Positions 1 through 13,466 of a DNA stretch of 64,000 bases are shown piece by piece. A program made the position numbers and the translations under genes. This stretch comes from Capniomyces stellatus (taxonomy: Eukaryota; Kickxellomycota; Harpellomycetes; Harpellales; Legeriomycetaceae). The stretch spans positions 254,934 through 318,933 of the forward strand of contig LUVW01000011.1 in assembly GCA_001661515.1 (NCBI GenBank), in the 5' to 3' direction. The notes below the pieces were generated by a model. The model ran no database searches, was not told the origin of the DNA, and saw only the letters and a program-made list of their open reading frames with translations. Position 1 is the first letter of the stretch. Each line of letters starts with the position of its first letter.

Positions 1-18
1 GGGGGGGGGGGGGGGGGG
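1..18. other. poly-G run at the window start
   Basis: The first 18 bases are all G, directly before AT-rich sequence with no other G run of this length. This looks like a contig end or a sequencing or assembly artefact rather than biological sequence. It means the gene that follows is cut at its 5' side. Confidence 0.6.
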
Positions 19-47
19 TTGTTTTTCATTTTTAATTGTAGTGACAC

Positions 48-1013
48 GTGAGTAATGTGATTTATGGTATTAGGGGGCAAGTTGTTGGGTACATATTGAC
101 TTGTGAACACTCCAAGATTATATATAAACACTACGATGAGATGATATCAGCAGCCATTGCATTGGAAGATCAAAGTTCAAGTACCCAAACCCAAATAGAT
201 GAGGATATAAAAAGTATGTGTTTTGTACTCCAAATGCTGGAAGTTGTCGTTTTTAACTCACAAGAGTCGCATGAAGGTTTAGCAACTGAGTTAGAAATAG
301 TCCAAGAAAAAGGAATGATGGGCGGTGATAGCAACAAGGAAACTGAAACAATAAATTGGAATGTCCCGGCTGAGTTTATCAATATGATGGCAAAGATTTT
401 TGAATTTGTAAATAAAAAGAGCCAACTAAACGAAATGCTGCTAAAATCAAGTACTGGCCAAAGCCTCGCGTTAAAAAGTATCTGCAGTGAAGATTATATT
501 CTGATGATGTCAAAGCTGGTTCAAACGTGCTTGGATCTGACTGTCCAACTGTCTTTAAAAGTCGAAAAATACGACACTGCCCTCAAAAACGACCTCAAAC
601 AGCGAGCTCTGGACTCGGGGCTAATCCAGAACCTCCTGGACCTCCTTTCCATGCTGGACAAAACCCTTGAAAGGTCGGATAAAGCATTGCCAAACACGGA
701 TCCCACGAGCTCCAACACCAGGATTCCATATAGCGACGATATCAGTAAATTTGTCCAATCGCATTTCAGGTTTAAGCACATGATTGTCCAATCGATCGGA
801 AATATATCGCATGCATTCAAGCCTCTGCAAGACCTGGTGCGTGTTTACAATAATGGACTGATTCTGATTTTAAACCAGTCCACTATAGACGTTTACCATC
901 CATACATCCGTGAGTACTCTGTTTTGGCTACTCGACTATTACTGGAAGGAAACTTAGAGAACCAATCTTTGGTTGAAGAAATGAAGCCACTAGAGTCAAA
1001 AAAGCTTAAATAG
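48..1013 (+). CDS. Ataxin-10/CTR86-domain protein, 5' partial
   Basis: Open frame of about 321 codons ending in TAG at 1011-1013. The last 90 residues carry the ataxin-10 C-terminal signature: a stretch starting FKHMIVQSIGNISHAF, then QDLVRVYNNG, a D-YHPYIREY segment and a final LLLEGN-ENQ. In the family this is an armadillo-like helical domain (human ATXN10, yeast Ctr86), involved in cytokinesis or cell survival; the exact role here is inferred. The rest is helix-rich without other motifs. There is no ATG at the front: the frame opens at a GTG at 48 just after an in-frame TGA (42-44), so this is the last exon of a longer gene. A possible acceptor is the TTAG ending at 73; upstream exons lie outside the window. 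Confidence 0.7.
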   Translation: MSNVIYGIRGQVVGYILTCEHSKIIYKHYDEMISAAIALEDQSSSTQTQIDEDIKSMCFVLQMLEVVVFNSQESHEGLATELEIVQEKGMMGGDSNKETETINWNVPAEFINMMAKIFEFVNKKSQLNEMLLKSSTGQSLALKSICSEDYILMMSKLVQTCLDLTVQLSLKVEKYDTALKNDLKQRALDSGLIQNLLDLLSMLDKTLERSDKALPNTDPTSSNTRIPYSDDISKFVQSHFRFKHMIVQSIGNISHAFKPLQDLVRVYNNGLILILNQSTIDVYHPYIREYSVLATRLLLEGNLENQSLVEEMKPLESKKLK

Positions 1014-1193
1014 TGTCTCTGTGGGACCAGGAGTCTTTTATAGATACAAACCGATTTAGTTTACTATACTACACTTTTACTTTATTTCAAGGTTATAACT
1101 ACTATTAGCTGTACTTGGTGTAAATAGTAATAATAATAAGTCTAAAAAAAAAACAGATCTAAACATTTACAAATATTCAGCTACTGAAGTTGG

Positions 1194-2441
<1,248 letters not shown>

Positions 2442-2586
2442 GATTTATAGACGCTTGCTGTGTATGCCTTGATATTCACTGAATAGTATTTGCAAAGTCC
2501 GCTATAAGATTTACTTTACCGTCCAAGTTTTTAATCAAGTCAACTTTATACTTTTTTTTTTTCCAACTGTTTCATGCTTTTTTGCA

Positions 2587-2587
<1 letters not shown>

Positions 2588-2617
<30 letters not shown>
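2588..2617. repeat. Poly-A tract (30 bases)
   Basis: Uninterrupted run of A, upstream of the DAHP synthase gene. On the coding strand it is poly-T, a common nucleosome-depleting promoter element in fungi; that role is inferred. Confidence 0.9.
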
Positions 2618-2619
<2 letters not shown>

Positions 2620-2884
2620 GCTTTTCTTTTGCGTTTCTTTTTTTTGTTTATGTGATTTACTTGTTCTTTTTTGTTTTCTTTTTGTTTTATACAATTTGTT
2701 TTCTAATTGTTTTTTTTTGGTTTCGCTCCTTGTTTTTTTACTTTTTCCTTTGTTATTGCCATTTACATCACATTTGCCTTATTCATTATTGCCTCTAAAC
2801 CAATTCTTATTGTCGTCAAACAATGCTGAAATTCGATATGATCTTGAACCGATTTGGATTGACTGTGAAAATGAAGTGAACCAA

Positions 2885-2893
2885 ATGAGTCAT
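2885..2893. promoter_or_regulatory. Candidate Gcn4/CPC1 binding site
   Basis: ATGAGTCAT, a full match to the palindromic Gcn4-family site, lies 444 bp upstream of the DAHP synthase ATG. ARO3 and ARO4 are known targets of general amino-acid control in yeast. Function here is inferred; one 9-mer can occur by chance. Confidence 0.4.
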
Positions 2894-3491
2894 CAACAAC
2901 TTGCCCAAACTAACCACTAGCCAACACCCCTTCTACTGGTCAAAATCACTCTTTTTCTTGAGCATTTTACCTTTGTAAAATCTACTAAAATAACATCCCA
3001 CCTCACCCATTCCCCCCGCCCACAATATTGATCGCGACCAACTAACCCCATTTCCACCTAAACCAACTAAATTAGCAAATCATAACGTGCAAACCTATTT
3101 TCATGTGATATTAAGATATCTTTTCCCCCTTGACAACACTCTTTTTTCATTAAATGCTTCGATTTTAGGCATAATAAACCACAAGTTTCAAGTGTCGCAG
3201 AAAACAGCTATGATGTTCTAAGAAACACAAACAAACCGCCGCCTCCCATCAAGTATTTACGTCTGTTCGCGTAATTTAGCTAGTCATAAATGCACAAGAT
3301 ATAGAGCTGAAACGAGAAATATAATATATATTGACACACATCTACGCTTGAAATATAAACAACTAAGGGTGCTTGCTTTATTGGTTGAGCAGGTTGATAT
3401 ACAAACACAATACATGTCCTAATAAAGCGCATATAGTACGAGAAAATAAAACAAAATAAGCCTTTAAAGAATGTAGCCTCGAGAGTGCACT

Positions 3492-4388
3492 TTACACGCG
3501 GCAGTTTTCAATAGAAAGAACAAGAATGTCAGTAGCGCCTATAGCTTTCAGCTCATCCATCTTCTCTGCCAACAGTTTCTTTTCCACCATTGCGTTGATG
3601 GAAACCCACTCGGGATTATCTAAAGACATGACCGATGGTGCTCGTTTTCCGGGTGTTACTTTGATGGCATCCCCTGTTTTGGATCTAAGAATATTGTATT
3701 GACAAAGCACGTATTTTCGAGCAGTCAAAACACCCTCAACTCGCCCGCTAATCTTTTCCACCAACTCGGGGAATCTTGGTGCTTTTCTGCTAATCAAAAC
3801 TGCCTGGCTTTCCAATACAGTACCAGCTACACAAAGACCTGCTGCTCGCATCGTTTCGCCAGACTCAACCAAGTCAACTATCCCGTCAGCCAATCCAAGT
3901 CCGCAGGCTGCCTCAACGCTTCCATTCACATACTGGACCCTTGTGGTTCCAACTTTATCACTGAGATTGCCCTTTGTTTCAATTGAATCAAAGAATCTTT
4001 TCGACAATGCTGGAAAACTAGTCACAATCCTTTTCCCTACCAATTCCTTGCTGTCTTTGATTCCGCTAGCGATTGGCACCTGCACTTGCAGCTTGCATTT
4101 TCCAAAACCTAATTCTAGCAACTGGTCAATCAAATGTCCACATTCGCTTTCTTCAATGATGTCCTGTCCCGTTATCCCCATATCAATGTTTCCTTCTGCT
4201 ACATACTTGGCTATGTCCGCGGCTGGTAGGAAAACCAGTGCTATCGGCAGATTTGAAACCAAGGCTATATCATGTCTTGATTTTCGCTTAAATTCAATTC
4301 CAATTTTGTTGAGAAGTTCTAGACAATTGTCATACAATCGACCCTTTTTGGGTATAGCAACTAACAATCTATTCTCAATGTCCAACAT
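3492..4388 (-). CDS. HIS1: ATP phosphoribosyltransferase, long (HisG-L) form
   Basis: First enzyme of histidine synthesis: couples ATP to PRPP. Single exon, 298 residues, matching yeast His1 (297). The start is the ATG at 4388; a GTG two codons upstream and an in-frame stop further up rule out a longer form with ATG. Seen in order: AIPKKGRLYD near the N terminus, LPAADIAKYV, DMGITGQDI, CKLQVQVP, SGSVEAACGLG-like segment (here NGSVEAACGLGLADGIVDL), the PRPP-binding DLVESGETMRAAGL, then a C-terminal ACT-like regulatory domain beginning KVTPGKRAP and ending ENCRV. The long form is the one feedback-inhibited by histidine. Upstream sequence contains A-rich tracts but I found no Gcn4-type site close by. 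Confidence 0.96.
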   Translation of the reverse strand: MLDIENRLLVAIPKKGRLYDNCLELLNKIGIEFKRKSRHDIALVSNLPIALVFLPAADIAKYVAEGNIDMGITGQDIIEESECGHLIDQLLELGFGKCKLQVQVPIASGIKDSKELVGKRIVTSFPALSKRFFDSIETKGNLSDKVGTTRVQYVNGSVEAACGLGLADGIVDLVESGETMRAAGLCVAGTVLESQAVLISRKAPRFPELVEKISGRVEGVLTARKYVLCQYNILRSKTGDAIKVTPGKRAPSVMSLDNPEWVSINAMVEKKLLAEKMDELKAIGATDILVLSIENCRV

Positions 4389-5179
4389 TACCACTTGCCT
4401 CGCTGATTTTAATGCTTTATTTTAGCTGTTTTTCTCTTGTAATTACTAGGACGATGAGGCCTATTGAAAATATCGGTGTTTTCTTCTTTGATAAAAAAAA
4501 AAGGGAAATTCGGATTTCAGTAATAAAAAAAAAGGAAATTATCGGTGTTTTTTTTTATAGTAGGCTCCCAGAATATTTTTGCTCTGTCACAAGTAAAAGT
4601 TCTGTTATTCTTAATTTAGCCTGTGCCGGAAAGATTAAATTCTTGTTTACTTGATCAGCTTTGAAAAAAAAAGTTTATAAATCAACGAACCTTATTAGCA
4701 CCCTACCAACAATTCTATATTATTGTAACATTGTAACGTTGTAGTCTCGTAATCTTGTGAAAGAAAAAATTCCTATTTTTTTTTTAAATGCTTGAAATAA
4801 AAAAAAAACCAATTAGAATTTATTTAATTAATCGTTCAACTTGGTTGGAACTCTACTTGCACCTATTAGCTGCTTACGTCAGGTCCGATTTAACAAACCT
4901 TGGTTTTATCGATGAGCTTAATCTGGTTTAATCATTGCTATTTGCCCGCCAACTCACCCGTTCATTTGCTAAGGAACAAAGCTAATGATCTTCTTCGCTC
5001 TCTTTACCATTTTGATTCAACTTTGTTTTATACAACGCCTGCTTGTTTGAATAAAAACGCAGCTTAGTTCACTTTTTAAATGCCAGAATGCACCACACCT
5101 TTAACTGGTGTTACTAAGAGCTGAAGCTGAAAAAAAAAACATCCATCAATAAGGCAAATCAGCTATGATAACCAAACTC

Positions 5180-5270
5180 GAAAATAACGACAATAACAAC
5201 AACAGTAACCGTGACAATAACAATAACCGTGACAATAACAATAACAACAATAACTGTAACAACAATAACA
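5180..5270. repeat. AAC/ACAATA-type tandem repeat
   Basis: Imperfect repeats built from GACAATAACAATAACC and AACAACAATAAC units run for about 90 bases. Non-coding simple repeat. Confidence 0.8.
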
Positions 5271-6368
5271 TTAGGGCATTATATAATGTTAATCCTCAAC
5301 TACCGTTATCTACATCACCTTTTTGCTATAACGTGTTGATATAAAAACAAGGTGATAATGAAACACCCAACAATCGTATGGCTGTGTTTGCATTTAGAGT
5401 AGCTATAGTAAGGCTGAATAGCTATGTATGTTTAAAGTTGTGCTTGTCTGTATTAGTGATGGCTAAAGGTCCGAATAATTTGGTGCCATTTAGTGATGTA
5501 TTCAATCAACATTGTCGTCGTTTCTTTTTATGGGTTATAAATCAACTCTGCTACTTTTTAATACTAGTGTATCAGCTGATTGGGACATGTTTAGTATACA
5601 TATATATGGATTTTAAAGGATGGAGCTTGGTTGAGAGATAACTTGTGAGTAGAAACGTTTGCTGTTTTTTTTTTTGGCTTCAAACATGATATACCCATGA
5701 ATCATTGGCAGCCTAAAATATGCCTAAATGCGGTGAAACCAGATCGCTTGGAACATCAGTGCACTTTCCCATGCTTCAGATACAATACCACCGATTGATG
5801 TTAGCATGGTGATTTTTAACACATAATCAGTTTGACTCCCCTATTCAGCGCTTTGTTTTTTGTTGGTATGTTTTTAATCAGCTGAGATGCTCTCATAAAA
5901 CGCAATTATAAAATCGGTATGGTTTGTAGGAGAATTTTGGCTTGTATAGAATATTAAAAACCCATGTTTGTAAAAAAAGTGCGATAAGACGTGTAGTGAC
6001 TCCATTAGAAACAGCGTATATCTTTCTACATATTGATTGGCGTTGCTAACGTGATTTGGGGGTTTGCAGTTTTTATGATTGAGCAGAACGATTACCAACT
6101 ATGAGACAAATGATTATTTTTCATACACAATCTATAAAGAGGATGAACCAAGGTAAGAGCTTTGCAGTTAAGGGGCTTCTTGAAGCACTCAGGGATGTAA
6201 TAATTTAGTCGTATTCCGTTGATTAATTTTAAAGGGGTAAGTACAATTTATAATTTCGGAAAAGGTCTGCCAGAATACCAAATGAAATCTGTGATATTTA
6301 TGTCAATAAATAAAATAAATTCGTGATAATATTTGTAATTTAATCAAAAGAGTAAGGTGGGATTTCAA

Positions 6369-6404
6369 TAAAAGTAAAAGTAAAAGTAAAAGTAAAAGTA
6401 AAAG
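6369..6404. repeat. (AAAAGT)n microsatellite
   Basis: About six perfect six-base units in an otherwise unremarkable AT-rich stretch. Confidence 0.85.
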
Positions 6405-6875
6405 CGAGTGTGATTAATTAAAAGAAACCTAAAAGTCTAGATTGAAGGGTAAGCTCTGATAAAGATGGGCCGCTGTATCAAACTGCATACTTTAAGTCTG
6501 TTTGGTCTCAGCTAAAGTCAATTTTTTAAAAAGTAGTCTGCTTTATCAATAAAATTGACAATAATGACACACTCCCGTTTTCTCTAGAGAAATTTGACGT
6601 GAGAATTTTCAAGAAAATTTTTATAACAAGAGGGCACCTTTTCAGGTTGGTCTCGGAGTTTCATAAAGGAAGCTTCTGGAGACAAAAGTGCTTGCCAAGT
6701 AAAAAAAATGCGTCTTTAATAGCCTTGTTGGTTTAACGCATATTAAACCACAGAATCGATGAGTCAAGCTATATCAGTTGAGTTGACTATCGGCCTGCTC
6801 GAAATCTCCAGCCTATTTAGATTATAGCAACATTAGTCCACTCAGTACAATTTATTTTTAATATTTTTATTTTTA

Positions 6876-6902
6876 TTTATGTGGTTTATTGGCAACAGAA
6901 TC
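6876..6902 (+). repeat. Dispersed repeat, copy 1
   Basis: TTTATGTGGTTTATTGG followed by CAACAGAATC; the same 27 bases occur at 12359-12385 with one change, and similarity continues for about 18 bases (AACAAAA, CATA). The inner 15 bases recur inverted at 16247-16261. Possibly a remnant of a dispersed element. Confidence 0.5.
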
Positions 6903-9900
6903 GTCATAACAAAACATAAAACATTTCAGCACAGTTTAATCTGCCAGTCCTGACCCAAGTATTCATTAGCCAAGTAGCTCGCACAAAGATAACCATACAC
7001 AAGACCTCGCATCTTTTAACTTTAAAGTGCTGGAAGAGTAGAGATAGTGGTGCCAAGTATATCTCAATCGATGACTGTCAATAGCTATTGTTAATATTGA
7101 CATCATGCAATACAACAATGTCGGTTGACTTGATTTTATAGACAGTAGTGATAGTAGATAGAAAGGTATGCGAGTAATATATATTAACCTGAGCCGCACA
7201 TCAGAAAGTATTATTTTGATTTTTGTAAGGCCTAAAGGATGTGTTTATTAGATGCTTTTTAAAAAAAAAGGGAAAAAAAAAAAGATAGCTTGGTAGATTA
7301 AACAAATAATATTGGGTGAAATAATAAGTGCTAAATAGTAATAAAATATACAATGAGGTTTAATCTAGCATATTGGCTGTTGGTGGTGTGTGGCTGATAC
7401 TACACTTGCTTTTGGACATATATATTGGGATAATGTACGAGTGATTGGTATGTCCTTAATAATCACTTTATTGTTTACTGTGTGTGTTGTGCTACTGTTT
7501 TTCTCTTTTTGCTTTTTCTTTTGGTAGTAAAGATGCTGGATGTGGTATAAGGCAGCTGAAAAACAAATGTATTTACTCTGTAGTGTTTGGTGGTCGTGGA
7601 GGAGGGGGATAATCTCTACTGTTTGTAAACTGTAAAACTACTGTGATGTATGCCATGATTTATTTGTTACAATGGGTTTCTCTGCTGGGTATATTTGCGT
7701 GTTTATACGTTTCGATAGCCAACTAGCGAGGTAGTGATTGAGTTTGTTTCTAATTAGTCTATAACAGTATCCAGGTCTTGGGCCAAAATATTTGAGTTCA
7801 GGATTAAAATTGTATGCTGACTGATTTAAAAATTAAAAAGTTGAAAACAAGGGAAACAACCTCCTTTTTATATGTTTTTTGTTATATCATTAAAAATAAA
7901 AAATAAAATTTTAAAATCTACTTTTTTTGTCAAGTAGAGAAAAAAGCTAAAGTTTTACTATTATTATTATCTGTGGTGATTAGCGCTAAAAAACATACCA
8001 AGATGTTTACTAAGCAAACGAAAGATGCCTTTTGTCATTATCAAATAAAGATCTTCACATTCTATATTAAATAAATAATTTCAAAGTTTTTTTTTATCTG
8101 CCAATTTATTTATTTCCCTAGCAACTCCACACTGAATTTTAGCACTTTAATTTTCCAACCCGCTCTCTCTACTTAACTTACTAATCAATTATTTCCGGAC
8201 ATTGTGTGAATTTTTTTTCTACAAGCTCATTACAAAATTCAATCTTGTTCTTATCAAAAAAGTAAATTTGCTTCAATCTTTTCTCTCGCAAAAAAAATAA
8301 AATATTTTTAGAACTTTTGGACTCCATGAACCATTTTGCTTTTTAAATTACGTTGACTCTTGATTTATTGGCTGGATTGCACATCAATCGATACAATTCT
8401 AAAGACAAAAGCAAGGCTTCTTAACACTTGGTTTTCTATTTGATCTAACTCTTCCGAATCAAAAAGACATAAGAAAATCCCTTGTATGTAAATACAATTA
8501 GATCGTATTATATAATGCTATATTTAAATTCGGTTATTTTATATTGCTCTAGCACTTTTTTTAGCGCTTGTCTTATTAGTCTTGGTCTTATTCAGCAGTT
8601 CACACACTCGCTATAATCAGAACAATTGTAAGCGCTAAACAATTCCCTACTTGAAGCTGCTCTGCCAAAATAGTTGGCAAGACCGCCAACGCATCAAAAA
8701 ATTAAGCTTGTGAATTTGAACCAAGTAGCCAAAAATCCAACCCGCCTCTATCAGCCAACCAACCGGGCTTCATAAACGCCAAGCGTAAGCATTACTTTAG
8801 GTTTTCTTTTATGATACTATTAATTGATAACAGAAATGTAGATGTATATATAAATACATTTTTTATTACCTTATATTTAAAAACAACACACCTGTTCGTC
8901 ATAACGACAAAGATGCAGGTTAGTATACACAGGCTAATGTTGATTCGAATAAAACACATGATATTTATTTCCGTTTCAAAAAATTTGAAAATATGCCCCC
9001 CTGTCAAACAACCGATGATGCGCGGTAAAGCCGGGTTTAAACTCAACACCCTTAAGTAAAGTTTGTTTGTTGTAGGTATAGCCGAAGCAAGTGTAAACAT
9101 TATTTATTCAAAATCCTAGAGAATGAATCGACATTTTTTTTAATTTCTAGTCATCAATAAAATATTTGTGTTCTTTACAAAGAGGCTTTAATTAATTTAT
9201 TATGTATATGATGCTAAAGATTAGAATCTGAACCACTTTCGTATTTGGTAAATCAAAATAAATAAATTATAGACTGGGTTGATGGGAAATCGCCACTAGC
9301 AATCATCTCGGACTCATTTTAGACTGCGTGCAATAACGTAATAAATATATTTGAATCGTAATTTGCAGCAATTGTTTAAAAATTTATAAACCTCTTCAGT
9401 AATTATGTCAAGTAATTTAACTAAAAACTGCGGCTTTCGGTATCAATTGGCCATAATTTGTACAATTTAGTAATCATTAATAATTAAAAGAGAACAAATT
9501 ATATTAACAAAAAGCTTTACTCAAAAACAACCTATCTGCCTATTTTTAACAAACCTGCTTTCTTTAATAAAGCGAACAAAAGTATATGGGGTCAATTATA
9601 ATGAAGCTGATAGTGATACTCTCTTCTCTCACTGTGTGAATTTTTGGAGACAAAACTGTTTTTTCAGCAAAGAAAACTCCCAGTTGTAAAAAATGTCACT
9701 GGAAAATTACAAAACAAATTACAAATTCAATTATTCAAGTTATAATTTTTGTATCAATTGTGAATCACTTCAAAAAAAAAACACACAAATCCCTCATGTT
9801 CAATAGCGTGTCTTTTTATGATGCCCCCCCGATTACGCTTGTATGCAGAGACATTGGTCAAATAGAGCAGCTTTTGCTCAAACCATTGCTTATCTCAACC

Positions 9901-10539
9901 AAACAGAAACAACAAAGCTCTGAAGGTAAAGCTCTGAAGATGAAGCTCTTGCTTTTGCAAGCTGTTGAGATTTTATTGCCCAATTAGTAAGATGAACCGA
10001 GTAAAACTTAAACCTCCATTTGAAATCAAATCTACAAGGTTTAAAAAAAACTGCTTGGGTAAAACATAGATTCTATAATTTTGAACACATCTGCTTAAAG
10101 CTTATAAATCCCTCGGTCTTACCAAAAACAAAAACTTCCCAATCCGGAACTTTACAATATTTTAAAAGCGTGACTAATTCATTAGTCTTAAATAGCCTCT
10201 TTATAACTACAGATTTGCATTGGTGCTAGGTAGTGAAACACAATCAGCATAATGAAGGAAAATAGTTGGCGGGATATTTAATGTTTACATTACATTTTAA
10301 AACAAAGGGACAACTGATCCATGCTATAACCAGTGTTTTAGCAATCAAGGGGATATAACAGCCTCTCACCTCTCACCTCTCACCTGCTGACAATAGCTTT
10401 AGCCAGTTATGGCATTTTTCCTGGCTCAGATATTACTTTATTCGAAAGGATATTCCTTTTTGGGAGACTTGACGGCGTGCTAAAATATCCTCTCAGTTTC
10501 AAAACTCCAAGTATTCACTAGCTTTTGTTTTGTCAGATA

Positions 10540-10962
10540 CTAAGATAAAAAAATAAGCACTAGTATTGTTATTCTAAGCGCGTGATTTGTACACCCCAAA
10601 AAGCTATGACCAGCAACTGAATAATAACGGTCAACATTCATTGTAACCCAAGCACAAATATCCACATATTTTTGCTCATATAATAGCAGAACATGATTAA
10701 AAAATACCTCGTTGTATGCTTCTGACTCCCCCCCTCCACAATTGTTTTTATTTTTTGATTTTATGTAGACCGCTGGGTATTTTTTTTCAGGCCAAGTAGT
10801 CTCGCCATTACCTTGAAACTCTAGCTCATATCCGGCTAAATGGGCCAAGGCTCTCAAACACCTGATTGGCGCGTCAGAGTTGCTGAGAGAGAATCGCTTA
10901 ATAAAATACAGCGTGTTTTGAATTCTCTCACAAACATCTTTATTGACGTGGTTTAAGATCAA
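10540..10962 (-). other. Unassigned open stretch, possible exon or gene relic
   Basis: An open frame of 140 codons without an ATG start. The first 45 codons (IQNTLYFIKRFSLSNSDAPI, then RCLRALAHLAGYELEFQ) look like ordinary helical protein and are followed by a GTAATG donor-like sequence; the remainder reads as low-complexity translation over a C-rich motif. I recognise no family. It could be one exon of an unannotated gene, a relic, or chance. Confidence 0.2.
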
Positions 10963-12358
10963 TTAATTGGTAACAATAGTAGGAAAAGTGAAAGTCAAAA
11001 TATCCGTAATTAAATTAAACATTATAATTAAATAATGCAACGGATTTTTACCTTTTCCGTCCATACGATTAAGGTTATAGATAACAATACGTAGTTAACA
11101 ATCTAATGTAGATTAATTGTAACCTGCTGAAATCTAGCAAACGCAAACCAAGTCCTCCGATTTGCTTAACACTTTAGAATGGTAACCCAATATCTTTTTT
11201 TTTTTTTGTAAACAGATGTTTAGCATCTCAATTAAAGGGATTTTGCGTATCAAGCTGGTTTGTTTTTTGTAAATGGTTGGTATTATGTAATGCCTTTACT
11301 CAATCAGATTCTTAAAGTTCAGATGCCAGCTTAGTAACCAAATACAGCATTTTAGTCTAGAGCAATTATTTGCAACATTCATGCCATGCCAGTTGTTGTG
11401 TGAAAAGTATAATGGGTTGTAAAAGCACCACGGATGATTTTAAAGCAAGGAACATTGCCAGACTATCCGAATACTGATTTGGCTTGGTTCTCTGTCTGTT
11501 TGGTCATTTGTGTACCAACATGACTTGTGTTTGATGTTTCTCAAATAAGTACATTTCATATTGCCTGGTGCTCGCACTTTCCATATTACTAGTAAACATA
11601 TTTCAGTTTGTTGTATTGATTATAGGCTGTATTTATGTATTTGTGTATTTGTGCATTCGTGTCTTTTTGCCTCTGTTTTTGCACCAACACCTTTTTGAAA
11701 TCGAAACTTTAGTTTTTTTTCTGCTTTTTTTTGTAAATACTAAATGTCTTACTTTGTATCGGAATGCTAGGTATTTTTATCCTTCAACGGAGTTACTTTA
11801 CCTTTTAAAGTTCGCTTTCAGCCTTTCAATCTCATGCTCCAGATTGCTAAAGAAAGTTTTAAGTAGGGTTTAATATTAAATTTCCAATCGATTATTCGTT
11901 TTAGTTTAGGTGCCTATTTAATTTCAAGGCCGAAAAGGTGTTGTACTTGAAAAGCTAGAACCTCCGTAATTACTGGTAGCTTTCTATTTGCTATTGGCTG
12001 CTTTTTCTAAATAAGCTGTAGTTACAAATCAATAAACCCCAAGGTTTCAAATCAAACCAGTTCGCGCAACTTCAATACGTTCGGAAAAAAATGGAACCGT
12101 TTTCTCCAATTAAAAAGAAGGGCATTAAAGTGCTTTTCTACGTATTTTGTCAACTAATTTGGAAAACATTACTTTATATATCTACCACTTGTTTGTCTTT
12201 GGCTAATAGTAAATTCAACACATCTTCAAAAATGTAAAAATCCACAGGTTAAAGAGAAAAACCATACATGCTAAAATTATCAACAAGTAGAACTAAAATT
12301 CAAAGCAGAACTAAAAATCAAGACAAAACTGAAAACAATAATAATAATAAAATTCTGA

Positions 12359-12385
12359 TTTATGTGGTTTATTGGTAACAGAATC
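12359..12385 (+). repeat. Dispersed repeat, copy 2
   Basis: Matches 6876-6902 with one C-to-T difference (TTGGTAACAGAATC). Lies 5.5 kb from copy 1 in the same orientation. Confidence 0.5.
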
Positions 12386-13241
12386 AACACAACAAAAACA
12401 TACAGTGTAATAATAGTAAATATTATAATTACAAATTTCAATTTTATTAAAAATAAAATCAAAAATTAGAAACCAATCTGAAAATTTCAATAAAAAAATA
12501 TATAAACCAATCTGCACCAAAATCCTGCTATGATAACAACCTATATTGAAAAGCGCCTTGTGTGCGAAGTTAAGATATGGAGGACAAATTTTCAGTTAAT
12601 AAAAACATGTGAGTTATTATATTTAAGATTTTGCCGTGTGGAGCGTAACTAAAGAGAAGGAAATAGTTTCTTTTTCCAGTCTCATTGTGTCAATTTTCCA
12701 AGATAGAATGTTCTGTTTGGGATTATTGAAAACTGATACATGTGTCTGAATGATCGTTGTCTAGTGTTTACTTTATATATGTGGGACTAAAAACAGTAAC
12801 GACATAAATATCAAAAGCAATAAAAACAACGACAATCTTATGTAGAACCTCGAATATTCAACATAACATCCTCTAACAGACTTGAAGTGTTTAAACAAAT
12901 GGACAAACAGGCGAAATGGCAATTATAGTGGCTAAGTGTAGCATTGGTGTGATTGGAGGGGGAGGTTAAAAAAACATTTATTACCAACAATTTGGTGTTG
13001 GTTTTGGTCAATAAAGCACAACCCCTTCTTAGCATTGAAATCACAGCGCCCTCTGGATGTGAAGGACAAACTTATATGTGTGATTTTAATACAGGCAAGT
13101 CTATCTTTCGGCAAACTGACACATAATATCCAAAACCCAAACCGTTAAACTTTTATTCTATTCTGTCTCTTTTAAGGCAGATAATTAAGTATAAACGTGT
13201 ATTTATTCTTATAGACACAACACTAAAAACATATTTAACTA

Positions 13242-13466
13242 TTATATCTTCATCTTGGAGTGTGGAGGAAAAACACTTTTTTCATCTTTGTTCTCGTCAT
13301 CATCTTTATTTACAGCCTCATCTTTATTTTCAGCTTCACCTTTATTTACAACTTCATCTTTATTTTCAGCTTCATCTTTATTTTTATCCACCCATGCAAT
13401 TACACTATGCACAGTTTGGTATTTTTGATAACTCTTTTGAATTACATCGCTTTTACCAACAAACAC
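13242..13466 (-). other. Candidate small acidic repeat protein or relic
   Basis: Minus-strand open frame of 74 codons ending in TAA. The first 28 residues (VIQKSYQKYQTVHSVIAWVD) look protein-like; then six to seven copies of a six-residue unit close to ENKDEA follow, encoded by an 18-nt tandem repeat (about 13290-13390), then a short basic tail. It opens at GTG, so if real it needs an upstream exon. Synonymous variation among repeats (GAA/GAG, GAT/GAC) is slight. No family recognised; a non-coding minisatellite that happens to be open is equally possible. Confidence 0.25.

Larger units (their letters stand above)
2442..3491. other. Intergenic spacer, DAHP synthase promoter side
   Basis: About 1 kb between the start of the DAHP synthase gene and the 3' end of HIS1. 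It holds a 30-base A run, T-rich stretches up to 2800, and a 9-bp palindromic Gcn4-like site. Short open frames at 2574-2920 are translations of the homopolymer and show no protein character. Confidence 0.7.
4389..10500. other. Gene-poor AT-rich region, left part
   Basis: No recognisable gene in about 6 kb. The open frames here are short, low in complexity and lack family motifs; the best ATG-started one is 5378-5641 (87 codons, with two hydrophobic stretches), which I do not support as a gene. Contents that can be named: a (GACAATAACAATAACC)-like repeat at 5180-5270, an (AAAAGT) repeat at 6369-6404, a copy of a dispersed repeat at 6876-6902, and a G-rich motif at 7598-7609. No tRNA T-arm pattern was found. 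Confidence 0.6.

Noticed and set aside
2574..2920. Open frames over the poly-A tract
   Set aside because: Poly-Lys and Phe-rich translations of homopolymers.
5180..5270. CRISPR-like array
   Set aside because: Units are contiguous simple repeats without spacers, and the genome is eukaryotic.
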